Numbered from the stretch's first letter, positions 25,567 through 62,129 are shown. The stretch is 64,000 nt of DNA from Brachycybe producta (GCA_036925085.1 JAUPFP010000037.1:1694001-1758000), one strand, 5' to 3'. A program made the numbers and translations. The notes: a model not told the origin generated them from the sequence alone.

Positions 25567-26113
25567 TTAAGGTAGTATTCTTAATAATTGATAGGAAGTT
25601 TAGGAAGTTCTATGTACAAATTATAATGGGGGATGAGTTCAGCAATAGCTTTGACTTAAAAATCATTAAAATACAATTCTTAAACATTAGTCAACGTGCA
25701 GATTTACTACCGAATTAGTGGTTTTGCGAATATTACTAGGCAATTTACGAAATGACTTAATGTAATTTTAATTTTTATTAAAGTTATAACTTGAAATACT
25801 TATGAACTGCAATAATAAAAACAACTTTTCTCTGAATCCAGTTTGTGTTTCAAACAATACAAACATATAAATGACACTTCATTAATTAACATTTTCAATG
25901 TTAGAAAGAAAGAAAAATCCACCCAACGTTGAGAGGGAGGGTGACCCAGCCACTAGGTCGGGAAACGGGTTGAGGTAATCTCTCTTTGGTCCCATTTATA
26001 GTTAAAAAAAATCTTCCTTCATTTATTCAGAGAATAAGAGTTAAACCCTAGAAAGTTAAACTTGAGTTATGGTTTTTAATTTATATTATTTTTTTTTTTC
26101 TTACGTATTTTAG

Positions 26114-50206
<24,093 letters not shown>

Positions 50207-50978
50207 AGTTTACTCTCTTTTCTAATTCTTTCCTTTTGTTATCTTTAAAAATTCAACATTTTATTCTTCTCTTCTTTCTCTCATTTTTCTCTCTGGATAA
50301 TGAGAACAAAAAAAAAAACAACAAAATACGGAAGGTCACATTAAGAACTCTCTTAATCTGTTCTTAACTCCTGTTTTCCCCTTTTTTTTCTTGGGTTTTT
50401 TTCACCTTCTATTTCCAGAAGTTGAACTGAAAATACGGCTGTTTTGCAACCCGAACGTCGATGTTAAAGGTTTAGAAAGACAGAGGACTAGAAAAATGGG
50501 CGCGCGCACGAGAGAGAAATAGAACTTAAATCTAAGGGGTTTCGGCATTTTGTTTGTTAACCTGGAGAAGAAGATCACAGATCCCGGTTTGTGTTGTTAT
50601 CTTGATTCTCCTTTGTTTTTCGTTATAATTTGATTGTGTTTTTCGTGTTGGTTAAAAAATAACAAATTAGATTACAAGAAAAGAGATTTGAGAAGTTGAA
50701 AGACCAATTATTTTTTTTTGTTATATAGACTCATAAATTTAGTAAGTTTTTTTTTTGTTGGTCTCTAAAAATATTTCTAAAAAAAAACAACAACAACATG
50801 TAAGTCAAATTTGGAGTGTTTGTAATATTTTTGCTTTTATTATAATTCATTCATAAAATAATAAAAAAAATAAAAGAGAAAAAAATAAAAGTTGTCCGAT
50901 TAGTAATGGTAAAAAAAGAATTATACTTTTTTTTGCAATGAAAAAGACTGGTTACAGGGTATAGAATTTTTCTAAATT

Positions 50979-51103
50979 TAAGCTCTGGTTACGAACTTTC
51001 TTTTTAAGTCGGGCACGATTCACGGCATTCGTAGTGACGTCACTAATCCATATTTGCCGTTTGTGACAAACTTAAGACGTAAAATTGTAAACCAGAGCCT
51101 TAA
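50979..51103. mobile_element. 125-bp inverted-repeat element in the DRAK 3' flank
   Basis: Ends AAGCTCTGGTTACGA and AAGGCTCTGGTTTACAA, with TGACGTCA at 51035-51042 in the middle. Looks like a small MITE; target duplication unclear. Confidence 0.6.
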
Positions 51104-51254
51104 AACTAGTCTCTATGCTTGTAAGGTTTAACTTTAGCCTCTCTAACCAAATTCTTTTTGACTGCAAAATAGCTTAATTCTTTTCTTGCCTTAAATCGAT
51201 TCGATTTCAATTCAAAGGAATCATTTTCAATTGGTCAAGTTTATGATTAAAAAG

Positions 51255-51640
51255 TATAACAATTATGCTTATGTTTAATTTAAAAAAAAAACACTTGTTT
51301 AGAGGCTAAAATCCTAAGAGAACTTTTTGGAAAAGAACGATATAACCTCTTTCGAATAGCAAACTAGCCTCTAAACATGTCTTTTTCGATTAAAAAAGTG
51401 TAATTTTTTTTAATTATCAATTAGATTTGAACTCAAAGGGATTGTGGTCAGTTTCTCAAAATGGTCACAAAAAATAAGTTTATGACTTAAGGTCGTAAAA
51501 CGATTATGCTTTTATTCAATCAAGAAAGACTTGTTTAGAGGCTAAAATCTAGTAGATTTTTTTTTTTGGAAAAGTAATAAGTTATTGATAACATTTGTTA
51601 AGCACGCAGCTCTAGCCTCTAAACATGTCTTTGGTTGAAA
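51255..51640. repeat. Duplicated hairpin unit, TTTAGAGGCTA family
   Basis: Two direct copies about 240 bp apart, each with ACTTGTTTAGAGGCTAAAAT on the left arm and CTAGCCTCTAAACATGTC on the right arm. Related single arms occur at 51118-51150 and 55612-55632. Confidence 0.65.
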
Positions 51641-53277
51641 AAAACGTATTTTTTTGTCTTAGTTATGACTGATATTCTTTTTGTCACAGATATTTTTTCA
51701 TCACATTTTTGGGCATCATTCATTCAGTTCGTTAACAAAATAAAAAAAATGAAACAATTTTGTAACCTACTTTTTTTTTAAAAAAAAAAACCTCTTTTCT
51801 TCAATTTTGTTTTGATTTTGTACATTTCTGTAAATTAGCTAATTAATTAATTATATAAATTTCTAACTTTTTTTTTCTTGTTCTGAATTTCTTAAATTTT
51901 CTGCTTTTTTTCTGTATAATTTTTCTCTTTCAAAGGGATAATTAATTAATTTTGTTTTGTAATTTTGTTAATGATTTTTTTTTTATAATTGGATGTGTTT
52001 TTTTTGGGGGGGGGGGGGAGAGGAGGAAATATGATGAAATTCTTTTTTTCTAGTTGTAATTATATTAGTTTTGTGTGTTTTTTCTTCTTCTGAAAGTCCG
52101 ACCCCCTTTTTAAAAAGCTGCTTTATTAAATTTGAAGTTTTTTGTTTGTTTTTTTCTACAATGTCAACAAAATGCAATTGAACAAAAAGAAAGTACAAGT
52201 ACAATCTTAAAATAGGGTAAAAAATAATGTTTGTTGTTTTTAAAAAAAAAATGCTGCTTAATTTATATTCGTGTAATAATATTAAAGATGGAGCTAGGGG
52301 GACACACACAGCCACAGATGAATTGTTATTTATTTTCTTTAGCATCATTGTTGTTGTTTTTCTCTCTCTCTTCTCTATTTTATTTATTTTTCTCTTTTTT
52401 TAACACAAAACTTGTTGATATTTTGAAAAAATGGAGTAGTTTAGTAGTTAGAACAATAAAATATAGTTCAAATTGCTTTTGTAGTGTGTTTCAGAAGCAA
52501 AAAACAACAGTATGTTGCAAATAAATTGTATATGTATCATTTTTTTAGAATTAAAACAGTACTACAATAATTAATAAGAGTATTTTTTTGAAAAATATTC
52601 ATCATCGTCACACCACGAAATCGAGTCTTGTGAGTATGCGTGTCGAGCAGGATTGGTTCTGCGACTTTCATAAAGGACTCGAGCAAGTCTATGCCGTTAA
52701 AACAGTAGCTTGTCATTATTTGCTTTTTTCGACATTAATGTGTTAAACAATTATTTCCATAATTGTTTACAGTTTTCACTAAAGTCGACATTTTTGATGC
52801 GTTACGTCACAAATTCAAGAAGAAAACTTGGCAGTTGAACACTGAATAAGGTTCAACATAAAAAAAGACCTGCTTAAGAGGCAATGTAGAGTAGCTGCCA
52901 TATTTTCACGTCAAATATAGAACATTGATTGCCAAAATACGCACTATGATGGTCACTCCGTTGACACCAGTTACACTGGAGTGATTTAAAAGTATCAGTG
53001 GATATACTGTAATGTTGAAGTACCAAGTTTTCCTCTTGATGTCTTGAGGAAAAGCGACATTTGGGTAAATGTGATGTGATACTGCTGGATAAATTGATGA
53101 ATAATACAATAATGTTAGAAAAAACTGAAAACTTTTAAGAGAATTGTTATTTTAATATTGTTTTGCTTTAATTTTAATTTTCCTTTTCTTACATAAACTG
53201 TTACGAAGGAAGAAATTGCATTTTTGTTGCTCATATTGATGTTAGACAGAAGACATGATAATGAGATTTAAAATGCT

Positions 53278-53283
53278 TTTATT
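53278..53283 (-). terminator. Polyadenylation signal AATAAA of the DUF1295 gene
   Basis: AATAAA on the minus strand about 20 bp after the stop codon of the DUF1295-like gene. Assigned by position and match to the canonical hexamer only. Confidence 0.5.
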
Positions 53284-53303
53284 TACAATATTTATAAAAA
53301 TGA

Positions 53304-54472
53304 CTAAACAAAAATATTTCCAAAATTTGGAAAAAGAACTGGGGTTGATTTGATGTAATCCCTATAATTACTTTTCCGTCCCCACTTTAAGATTGCCCGT
53401 TTTTCTAGAATAGAAACGCCACTATACTGCGTTATCATTATGTAATTGAACACTGGACACAAGATAGAAAGTAGCTGGTAACTCTTTAGTTTGGACGAAG
53501 CTTCGATGTACAGTCCGAACCACAGAAGAATCTCCCCACAGTAATTCGGATGTCTCGATAAGCTCCAGAGTCCAGAACGAATGAATTCTCCCTGTAAAGA
53601 AACCACAGTATTGAGGACCAAATTTAAGAAATTTTGCACTTGAACACTTAGAGCAGGGCTCTCCAACACGTCCTACTTTATTTAGCAGATTTGAAAAAAT
53701 ATTTTTCTATGTTTTCTTCTTGAATTTAAACCTTAATTACTTTATTTTGTGGGTTGTTTCTGAATGTTGTTTTCTGATAATCGGCAATTAATTCGATAGC
53801 AAATCCGAAACAAAACAGACTCCATCCAACATGATCTCTCCAAGAGAGTGGTGAATAATCACGTCCAGCATGAAGAAGAAACGTCGGAATCAAATTCAGG
53901 AACACCCAAACACCTATTTTACAAAGTTCGAAGCATTAAAGTTCGTAATTGATAAAATAACAGGTAAATAACGAAACCTTGGATAGTGAATGCGAAAAAG
54001 AACTTTGTGGGACTGTTTCGAATTGAATCAAAACGTCCATCTCGACTCTCCTTTAGGATACGAACGAACAGAAAAAGTCCTATTCTATCAACAGAAAGAG
54101 AAACATGAATTCCCTAAATGACACATTATTCCTGGATATAAACCTTAGAGCCCAAATGCAGACCATCCACGTGTGTATTGTCTGTCTGAGTGACCACTGT
54201 CCATTCCATTCGTAACTTAAGTATGCAAGTAAACCAACAGCAAAGGCTCCTATATAAAGAGATCAAAAATCAAAGGAGGTCATTAGAGGCCGGAAAGAAA
54301 ATAACGACTAAAACGCAGGTATTCATGCGCTGACAACCACATGTTGAAGATTACCCGTTACATGGAAGAACCTTTCTTGTCTTAAGAACATCGAAATGAC
54401 AGCCACACTCCAATGAAGGCTGAAATTAAGTAGAAAACATCGATAAAGTGAAATCCAAGAAGAAGACTCCAT
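53304..54472 (-). CDS. DUF1295 / steroid 5-alpha-reductase-like multi-pass membrane protein
   Basis: Five exons on the minus strand: 54472-54355, 54249-54144, 54084-53978, 53913-53741 and 53591-53304, giving 263 residues. All junctions keep frame and use GT-AG. The family signatures are clear: LRQERFFHVTG near the N-terminus, WALRIGLFLFVRILKE, IELIADYQK, and the block GLWSLSRHPNYCGEILLW near the C-terminus. That last block is the hallmark of DUF1295, related to the C-terminal domain of steroid 5-alpha reductases and isoprenylcysteine methyltransferases. Several hydrophobic segments imply an integral membrane protein; the substrate is unknown. The ATG at 54472 lies in a good ACAATGG context; the open frame continues upstream to about 54574 without another ATG. 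A spliced upstream exon cannot be excluded. Confidence 0.88.
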
Positions 54473-54824
54473 TGTAAAGTCGTCTGCTAGACAATTGACA
54501 GCCGCCGTCTTACCCTTAGCAGCCGCCGATGGGGACGATACAAGGAGAGGAGTGGATCTCGTAAAGAATGGCAAGCCATTTTATTTTTATACGCTTTTTT
54601 AATAGATTTTCAGACTTCAGTTCCATTACGGGTGTTAAGTAAAACGCCAATAAATAGTAAAACACCTTGCCATATAAATGTTCTACTGTGAATCTTGGTG
54701 AATCTCGTAGATGATTTTTTTCTATGTCGTCTCCTTTGGCCGCCGCCGATGTTTTCAAACAGTTAGTCGCTATTTTAGATTCAACTGATGTGATTTGTGG
54801 AACAAAATAAATAAGAGTAACGTA
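54473..54824. promoter_or_regulatory. Head-to-head intergenic space, probable bidirectional promoter
   Basis: The 352 bp between the start codons of the DUF1295-like gene (minus) and mitochondrial uS17 (plus). It is less AT-rich than the surroundings near 54510-54530 and 54735-54752, where two similar GC-rich motifs occur in opposite-facing halves (GGCGGCTGCTAAGG and GGCGGCGGCCAAAGGAG on the minus strand). A shared promoter is inferred from the arrangement; no TATA box is assigned. Confidence 0.4.
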
Positions 54825-56013
54825 ATGGCAAGAATAATTTCTAAAATATTATCTCCGAATAGTTCGGAATTCATCAAAACAGCAACAATTCTTCTTGGTA
54901 ATTGTGTGGACGTCTGTAGAACTCAAGGTGTTGAAGTTATCGTCAGATTACGAGAATTAGATTCTAATCTGAAAATGGTAATTAAAGCCGAATGGAGAGA
55001 GAAACATGTGACAGTGGACGCGGCCATTTTGTGCCATATGTGTTACCATTGTTGTTTAATGAGTAAAGGACACAAAATGGCTACTTTTCCCTTTAAATTG
55101 AATTCGTCTCATAAAAGACAGTATTTACTGTTAGGGTTATTTTTGTGGTTTAATTGTATGGTTTTGTTTGCAGTTTTTTCCAGAAAGATACGCTATCAGA
55201 GCATACGATGCCAAAGAACAATGTAGACCTGGTGACGTTATACTAATTAAGGTTTAATTAAGAAAATTTAATATAGAGCGAATACATATTGATTATATGA
55301 TTTCATTTGTTGTATTTTTGTTTTAAGAAATTACCGACTCCAATGACTCGTAAAATTACTCACGAAGTTGTCAAAGTAATTTATCCGTTGGGTGACGTTA
55401 CAGATCCCGTCTCTGGAAAGAGAGTCGTTGTAAATCAATATAGGTAAGACTGGGCTGGAGAGACAATAGCAAAATAAATACTTACTCAGCCACCTTAAGT
55501 TTTAGTAGCAAATTCGAAACAGAAACTTAAGAACATAGAGACATAGGTCTTAATTATTGCTAAGTCAAAGTTAGTGCCAAATAAAGATAAAAGAATTGTG
55601 CGTTTTTCAATCAAGACTTGTTTAGAGACTATAATTCTAAAATTAATCAAGTCGACTTCTTGAAATCTTAACCTCTAACTTGAACCTTCTAAGCAGGGTT
55701 CCAACATAGTACGAAATCCCTGTTCATTTGTATTTCTGAAATAAAATAAGGTTTTTTCTATGTTGGAATCGGGTTCAGAAGGTTTAAATTGAAGTTCAAA
55801 GGTCAAGTTTCCATCTTGAATTTGAACTTTTTATAGTTTAAAATAATTCTTAAAAGTTGTTTAAAAATTCCATTATTCTTGACATAATCACTCAAAATTG
55901 TTTTAATTTACAGAGAACACATGATCGAGATGGACAAGATGTTCAGCAAAAACAAAAAAGGTGGATACACAAATTATTTACTTTATGAGAAAAACAAAAA
56001 AGAATCTGATTGA
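54825..56013 (+). CDS. MRPS17: Mitochondrial small-subunit ribosomal protein uS17m
   Basis: Four exons: 54825-54977, 55174-55251, 55328-55443 and 55914-56013, giving 148 residues. uS17m binds 16S-type rRNA in the mitochondrial small subunit. Diagnostic features, compared with animal MRPS17 from memory: an RNA-binding beta strand region after an N-terminal LLGNCVDV; AYDAKEQCRPGDVILIK, matching the family HDAxxxCxxGDxVLL pattern; KLPTPMTRKITHEVVKVIYP; and GDVTDPVSGKRV. The start is the ATG in the first exon. The gene starts head-to-head with the DUF1295-like gene and ends 104 bp from the end of FCP1 on the opposite strand. Confidence 0.88.
55668..55792. repeat. Small foldback inside the third uS17m intron
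   Basis: Arms CTTCTAAGCAGGGTTCCAAC and its partner GTTGGAATCGGGTTCAGAAG around a 70-bp centre; probably a MITE. Confidence 0.6.
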
Positions 56014-56117
56014 CATTGTTTTTAATCCATTTCATCAATCGAAACAAAAATTGATTCAAATTAACTGTACAGAAAAGATAGAGGAAAACGTTTTTAGTTT
56101 GTCGAGATAAAATTTCA

Positions 56118-59100
56118 TCAAAATCCTAAAAATTGTCTTTCGACTTCGGCTGCCATTTCTTCGTCGACCGAACCAATCGATTCTCCATCGTCATCGTCGT
56201 CGCTTTCATTCTGTTCGTTATCACTATTCGGTTTGATAACACAACGGCGTTTTGAACTAACTTCTTCGTTATCTTCGTCTGGTTTTCGCTTTCTCCATCC
56301 TTTTGGTCGTTCGGCGCTTAAACTTTCGCCACTCGACGAAGAACAGCTTTTGTCATCGTTGTTTCCTTTAAGAACGAGTTGCTTCGTCACAGCCTCCATG
56401 TCGGGTTCGGACGAATCGTCGTCGGAAGAATCGAGAAAATCTTCAACCTCTCGATCCATATTTTCAATATCTTCGTTACTGAATATCATCAACGGATTGA
56501 TGGATTCAGAGAAACTATTAGACACGGTGGCGTCTCCGGATCTGTCGGAAGTGCTCGGAACGTTTGGCTGATCGTAATTTGGACGAGAAATAACTTCATT
56601 TTCTTCACGTCCGTTTTGTTTGTTTACTTTTAATTTATTTATTCTTTTTCCTGTTACGGAGTCATAGGTTGGAAAAACTTCACGGACTTCGGTTTTTTGT
56701 CGAGTGGTTGAAGATCTTGATATTTTCCGTTCGTCACCAATCGATTCCGATTTATTATCCTGCGGAAAACCGGAAGAACATTTCGGATCAATGGTAATGC
56801 TCGATTTCGTTAGTGGAAAAAGTCTTTCGTCAACTCGATCCCACCGATCTGCACAGCACCAAAGCCAATCTGGAGTTACGATATGAACTCCAGGCATTTT
56901 CTTAGCCTCGCTCACTTTGACCGTTCCTAATCGAGCCGCGACGACGTGCGTTGTCGCACGAGACTTTCCTCCGTTTCCACTTTCATTTCCTCCTCTTGGA
57001 ACGAGACGCGATTGGATCTCGGCACCGAGACATTTCGCAACGTGAAACGCTCGGCTCTTTTCTATAGGAGCGTTTGTTGGAATGACACCGCTAAAAACTA
57101 TATTGACACCTTTGAGAACGGATCTTCGTACCGACGGCACGGTCGTCTTCAAACTGGGAACTCCGGGAACGTTATCTTCTTGCATGCGATCGTACATTTT
57201 GTAAAATGCTTTATGAATTTTAGTCAGAATGTCAGTTAAGTAAAGAAGATAATCGTCTTCATCCTCCATGTCAACAGAACTGTTTTCATCGTCACTTTCC
57301 GATTTTTCCACTACCGTTTTGGTTCCATTCGAAGGAGGAGACGGAGCATCGGTCGTAGTTACGGTTTCATCTAATTTAACCTCTTTCGTGAATTCGATAC
57401 CATCTGATTCTTCTTCGTTTGCTGGCTTAATAAGAACAGTTTCCTTTTCTTTTGTTTCTTCTATTTTAACTTCTTTCACGAATTCAATTCCGTCTGATTC
57501 TTCTTTGTTTACTGGCTTAATAAGAACAGTTTCCTTTTCTTTTGTTTCTTCGACTTCAACCTCTTTCACAAATTCGATATCGTCCGATTCTTCATTTACT
57601 GCCGTAATAAGAACGGTTTTCTTCTCTTTTGTTTCTTCGATAAGTTCAATTTCCTTTTTCTCCATTGGTTCATCGAGAATAGGTTCCGACTTTTTCGTGG
57701 GTTCGACTCGAACTAGTTTCTCTTCATTTGTTAGTTCAACAAGAACCGGTTTATCTTCAGTTTTCGAAGTTTCCGTATCGACATTATCGGGTTTTCCATC
57801 TAGCGAATCGTTACTAAGTTCTCGAACTTTGTTCTTCTCTTCAAGAGAATCAATTTTAACTTTAGACTCGGAACTCGGCATTTCCACATCGTCAACTTTC
57901 TCGGTTTCATCCTTATGAGGTTCTATCGGACAACTGTCTTCTTTTTTACTTTCTAAATTCTTATTTTTTTGTTTCCTCATTCGACTACCGACCGTATAAG
58001 AACCTTTGGAATCGTTCTCGGTCTTTGAAAGTCCAGGAGGAGCGTTAATGTCACCCGTATGTTGAAAGAAATGGTATGGTTTGACGTGAACAAGATTCGG
58101 TGCAAAATTCCACACGTCCTCCCGATCGTCAATGATACAAACTAATTGATCTCCACATGGAAACAAAGCTCTGAAAACGAATCAAAAACAGAACAACAAC
58201 ATTTAGAATATAATTTGAACAGAACTACTAGATTATTCAAGATCGGCTAACTTCATATTCGCAATCTTGGAATTTGCGTTAAAGCATTCGTCTCTTGACA
58301 GAATGCGATGAGAGAAGAAACGACCGTCTCTATCGAGAAACTTTGCAATGATGTGAGCGTACAGACGAGCTCCGAATGTACAGATGTGTAACTCGTAAAG
58401 ATTGCTGATCTTTTCGAGGAAATTGATCGTTCCGGGACGTAATCGGACGTGATACCACGGAGATTTTGCACCGTGCATTTGAAAGTGGTGAACATCCTTT
58501 ATAAAAAATTAACAAACACATTATCATTATGTAAACAAGATAGCTGAAGAATTATTCTTAATTACTTTAAGATTCGGCGGAATGTCGTCGTTTGTCGTAT
58601 GAATCAAAGTCTGATCCAGATCTACGAGTAAAACCAATTTCCTGCTCTTTATGAGTCGTTCTTCGTCCGCTCGTCCGAGAATTTCTGCTTGCTATGCAGA
58701 GAAAACACGACATAGGTCAAACAAAACGATATAAACGAATATTTTCGAACTGCTTCATCAAACCTCTTGGCTAACCATCAACTCAGGAACGGAATGAACC
58801 ATCGAAACGCTTGCCGTAGATTGTTTTTCCTCTTTCTGTATCCTGTAACAATGATTCACAACAATTGATTTCGATGGGTTTCAAGCTCGTAATCGTCAAT
58901 TAAAGTGTTCGAAAACGAACTGTAAAAGATCTGCTCCACATTCTGCGCACATATCCTTCATTACGATCGGATGTGAACATCCCTGCATCATCAGAAGACC
59001 ACACCTATCGAGAATTAACAGTAAATAAACTCATAATTAAGCCATTACTTATTAGTCATGTTGAGGCTACCCCTGATGAATGGCATCCCCCTCTTGTTTG

Positions 59101-59345
59101 AGAAGAACCTTTATGGTTCCGACTGATGTCGCTTTCACTTTTCTCGTCGTTTCCTCTCCTTTTCCGCTCGCCTTTTTGTCCAACACGTCGTACAACAAAA
59201 GAACGGTTCCCTGAGATACTCTGCTTCCGGCTTTTACCTTCCATTTCACTAGACGAGCCTCAACAACGTCGTTATTTGTTCCGTCGCCGAAGCGAACTTC
59301 ATAAACAGGCCTAGTCGCCATATTTTTTTTTTTAGTAAGTGACAT
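56118..59345 (-). CDS. CTDP1: RNA polymerase II CTD phosphatase FCP1
   Basis: Six exons on the minus strand: 59345-59071, 59004-58921, 58842-58764, 58691-58566, 58496-58252 and 58170-56118, giving 953 residues (or from a second ATG at 59321). FCP1 dephosphorylates the RNA polymerase II CTD so the enzyme can recycle. Order: N-terminal biotinyl/lipoyl-like fold (about 9-105), GCSHPIVMKDMCAECG, FCPH catalytic domain with VDLDQT (nucleophile D170, general acid D172) and IIDDREDVWNFAPNL, then a low-complexity acidic linker, a BRCT domain (about 622-722, with the Trp motif DWLWCCADRW), and an acidic C-terminus ending EEMAAEVERQFLGF that resembles the TFIIF-binding helix of human FCP1. The linker holds three tandem copies of a roughly 30-residue unit. 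The whole C-terminal 70% is one 2.05-kb exon. The donor after residue 119 is gttcgt, a weak but frame-consistent site. Confidence 0.95.
57410..57650 (-). repeat. In-frame tandem repeat of about 90 bp inside FCP1
   Basis: Three imperfect copies of a roughly 30-codon unit containing TVLIKPVN..EESDGIEF and KEV(K/E)(V/I/L)(E/D)ET. They are similar at the DNA level as well as in protein, which suggests recent in-frame duplication. They lie in the acidic linker between the phosphatase domain and the BRCT domain. Confidence 0.85.
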
Positions 59346-59962
59346 TACAATGTTGCCAGATCTATAGAAAAAATCTAGGGAATATAGCCTCCATACCTAT
59401 CTAGCCTTCATACCTAGGATGCTCATACTGTATGTTTTAGTGATGGACATGTTGCGAGGCTAGATTGTTGCAATATATTTTTATTATTGGTCCGTGTCTA
59501 CAAAGGGCTGCTATATATAAAAAAATGGGTGGGGCTTAGGAAGAGCCAAATAATATTAAATGTTGTGTTAACGTAAAATGAAGCTTTATGACGTCAGAGG
59601 GGTTGACCAAAAAATTTAGGATTGTCATTTAATCTGATAGAAAAAGTATGATTACAAATTTACTCATCGGTTTATAAAACAAAAGGGTTCTTATATTTTT
59701 TGTTATTAGCCTTTTTTATCGGAAAAAAAATGACAAAAGCCTATTTTTTTGTTAACTTGTGTGACGTCACAAGCTAAATTTTACGGCAATCTAACTATAG
59801 GCAGGACTTCAATTTTGATGTAACCTCAAACCAAATGACATCCTGAAATCCCTATAAGTTATTATTATTTTCCCTATTTTGCGCGAGATTTAAATGGCGA
59901 CTTCCATAAAGCCGTTAATTTTTTAATAGAATGTATCGGCGAATGTCAGATAACTTACAAAA
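59346..59962. promoter_or_regulatory. Head-to-head intergenic space between FCP1 and CENPL
   Basis: Roughly 617 bp between the start codons of two divergently transcribed genes, so the promoters of both should lie here or share it. Much of it (about 59545-59800) is occupied by a copy of repeat family K with two TGACGTCA octamers. The promoter call is by position; no core element is assigned. Confidence 0.4.
59545..59800. repeat. Family K repeat, copy 2, FCP1/CENPL spacer
   Basis: Shares with 40470-40660 the blocks GATAGAAAAA, ACAAAAGGGTT, TTTTTTGTTATTA and GAAAAAAAATGACA, and TGACGTCA near both ends (about 59589 and 59761). Confidence 0.55.
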
Positions 59963-61866
59963 ATGTCAAAGATGAAAGATTATATGGATGAAAACAGTTC
60001 TGAGAAGGATGAAATAATAAGTAAGAAACATGAAATGACTTCAAGATCAACAACTTTATCGACTACAGCAACAAATTCGACTCCATTTGTGTTAAGATCG
60101 GCCAAAAAGAGGAACCTTATAGGTTTTTGTCGTGTTTTCTTCATATTGTTATCTTTTTTTGTACAAAATCTCTTATTTTAATAACAGAAAATGAACAGAG
60201 TGGGGCGGAAGTTGAGGTTGAAGTTTCCAAAACGAAGAAAAAGCTATTAGAAGATGCTATTCCGATCGAAAGTGGTAGAAAATCAAATTCCTCGTTTTCG
60301 TCATTATTGATTTAATCAGTGTTTTTTTGTTTATTTTTAGTTATTGTCGGTCGTTCGTTTCGTATTTATCAAGTGAGCCAGTTATTCGGTCTCGTATACG
60401 AACGTCGTTTTCTGAAGTCTTTATCACGGAAGTTGAACTTCTGCATGCAAAAAGTTTGATTTTGTAAGGTTTATAAACGTTCTTGTTTAAAAATAAGAAA
60501 TGTTTTGTTTTGTTTGTTGTACAGGAAAATAGGTTTGGGTACGATTACGTTTCGTTTGGAGGAAACTCGATGTTGCAAATCGATATCACGCCACTTTGCG
60601 GCGCCAATGGTTTCTTTTATAATTTTAGGAGTCTGAGAACATAAATTTATTTGTGTTTTCATTTTTCAGAGGACATAGTTGGAATCTTGATTAAAGTCGT
60701 GAACACTGGAGGTAAGTTGGAACGAACTCGTATTTTTCTTTTGACTATTATAAGTATAATATTTAACGATAAATTTCTCTTCGTAACAGAATACGATGAC
60801 TTATCGAAAGAAATCTTTTTTGGTGTCATGACGAGTGGAGGTTGTTCGGAAGCAAAAAATGTTCGGCAAGGTTTCGTTTGGTTACCTTTACTTCTCGTTA
60901 AAGGTTCGATCGAAATCACAGATCGTATCACAAACTTCTTCACCGTAAGTTCAGATTTTTTTTATTCACTTGTGGACATATTGTGCAGAAAAACGATCAC
61001 TTTTTTTTTAAAAGAAACTTACGAAAGGATTTTAATTTTATTTGGAAACTAGAAGCTTTAACAGATTTAAAAAATAATCAAATAAATTCATGTTCATTGT
61101 CAGTCTGCAAGTTCTAACTACTCGTTTTATCGTTTCAATGTGTTCAAGAGAGAGTTCGATTGCGTCATAAACGCTTACAACCTTCCAAGTGCCGAACTGT
61201 GTTGGCTCGCTGCGATATGGGCCGGATTCAATAACGGTTTGTCGAAAATTTCAAAGTGAGAGAGATACGTTTTGAAACGGATAAGAAAGAATTCTATTTC
61301 TAAATCTTCCTTTAGCCATTATCAGAAGGGCATTGATTCTAACGTATGAGACTCCAGATAACGTAACCGAATTGAGCAAGTTAACGTTGACCATTGATTC
61401 TGAAGATATTTACGATCTATGGACACAGTAACCGCTTTTGTAATTTCCACATCTTGCAGTAATATAGCATGAATTCATGTTAATGTTTTTAGTGCTCACG
61501 ATGTGGAATCGTCTAAATTTTCAATTGAAGAAATGACAGCGTTCATTCGAGGCCTCGAACAACACATCTACAGATATTTTACCATTGATCTTCGAGTTTG
61601 TATTCTGTTGTTAAGTGCAGTGTCTTAAAAATGTGATGTGTTCATGTTTCGTTTAGGGCCTTCGCTTGATTCAAGTTCAAAACATGTCGATTATGGCTAA
61701 TTGCAGAGGTAAATTAAAGGTAAAAACGATTGGATTATTTAATCATATATGTTATTTTATAGTCGGCAACTTTTTTAAAACGAATTTTTGTTTGAAAACG
61801 CAGTTGTTCACACACTCAACCGCCGTTCGTATCATCAACCATATCATTTCTTTGGTGGTGAGATGA
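59963..61866 (+). CDS. CENPL: Centromere protein L, CCAN subunit
   Basis: Eleven small exons: 59963-60122, 60188-60274, 60341-60453, 60525-60609, 60670-60711, 60790-60944, 61104-61236, 61316-61427, 61493-61595, 61657-61719 and 61804-61866, giving 371 residues; human CENP-L is about 344. CENP-L pairs with CENP-N in the constitutive centromere-associated network. Matching blocks against the human protein, compared from memory: IYQVSQLFGL, QGFVWLPLLLVKGSIEITD, REFDCVINAYNL followed by CWLAAIWAGFN, LTIDSEDIYDLW, EEMTAFIRGLEQHIYRYF, and LRLIQVQNMSIMANCRGKLK. The N-terminal 75 residues are charged and Ser/Thr-rich, and unlike known relatives. Exon 2's donor (gtagaa at 60275) was chosen because it alone keeps frame with exon 3; that junction is less certain than the rest. 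Confidence 0.85.
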
Positions 61867-62129
61867 TTTTTTCTTCACGACTTCTGTAGATTGTCGGTTG
61901 CTATCAAGACAAAATACATTCGTGAAACGATTGATTGAATTGTCGTTTCGTTTGCTCGTTTCTGGTAATCACTAATTAACATTATTATTTTTATGTTGTA
62001 TTTTATTGTTTACAAATGGTTTTTATTATTTTCAAATGGATTTTTATTATTTTATTTGTACAATACAGCAAAAGTGTAATATAAAAAAATTGATTGACTG
62101 CAACTTAAAAACAATTTTCTTCCTTTGAA

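Larger units (their letters stand above)
50207..53277. other. DRAK 3' UTR and intergenic DNA
   Basis: A candidate AATAAA lies at 50860-50865 within A-rich sequence. The elements at 50979-51103 and 51255-51640 follow; the rest is AT-rich with poly-T and a poly-G run (52005-52018). No additional gene recognised. Confidence 0.5.

Noticed and set aside
54473-54574. Longer N-terminus for the DUF1295-like protein
   Set aside because: The extension begins with TTG, not ATG; the first in-frame ATG is at 54472.
54516-54758. 80-codon frame upstream of the DUF1295-like gene
   Set aside because: Different frame from the conserved exons, no family similarity, lies in the head-to-head promoter space.
57268-57918. 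216-codon Ser-rich open frame on the plus strand
   Set aside because: Antisense shadow of the Glu/Lys-rich FCP1 exon; the minus-strand frame has the BRCT domain and correct splice phases.
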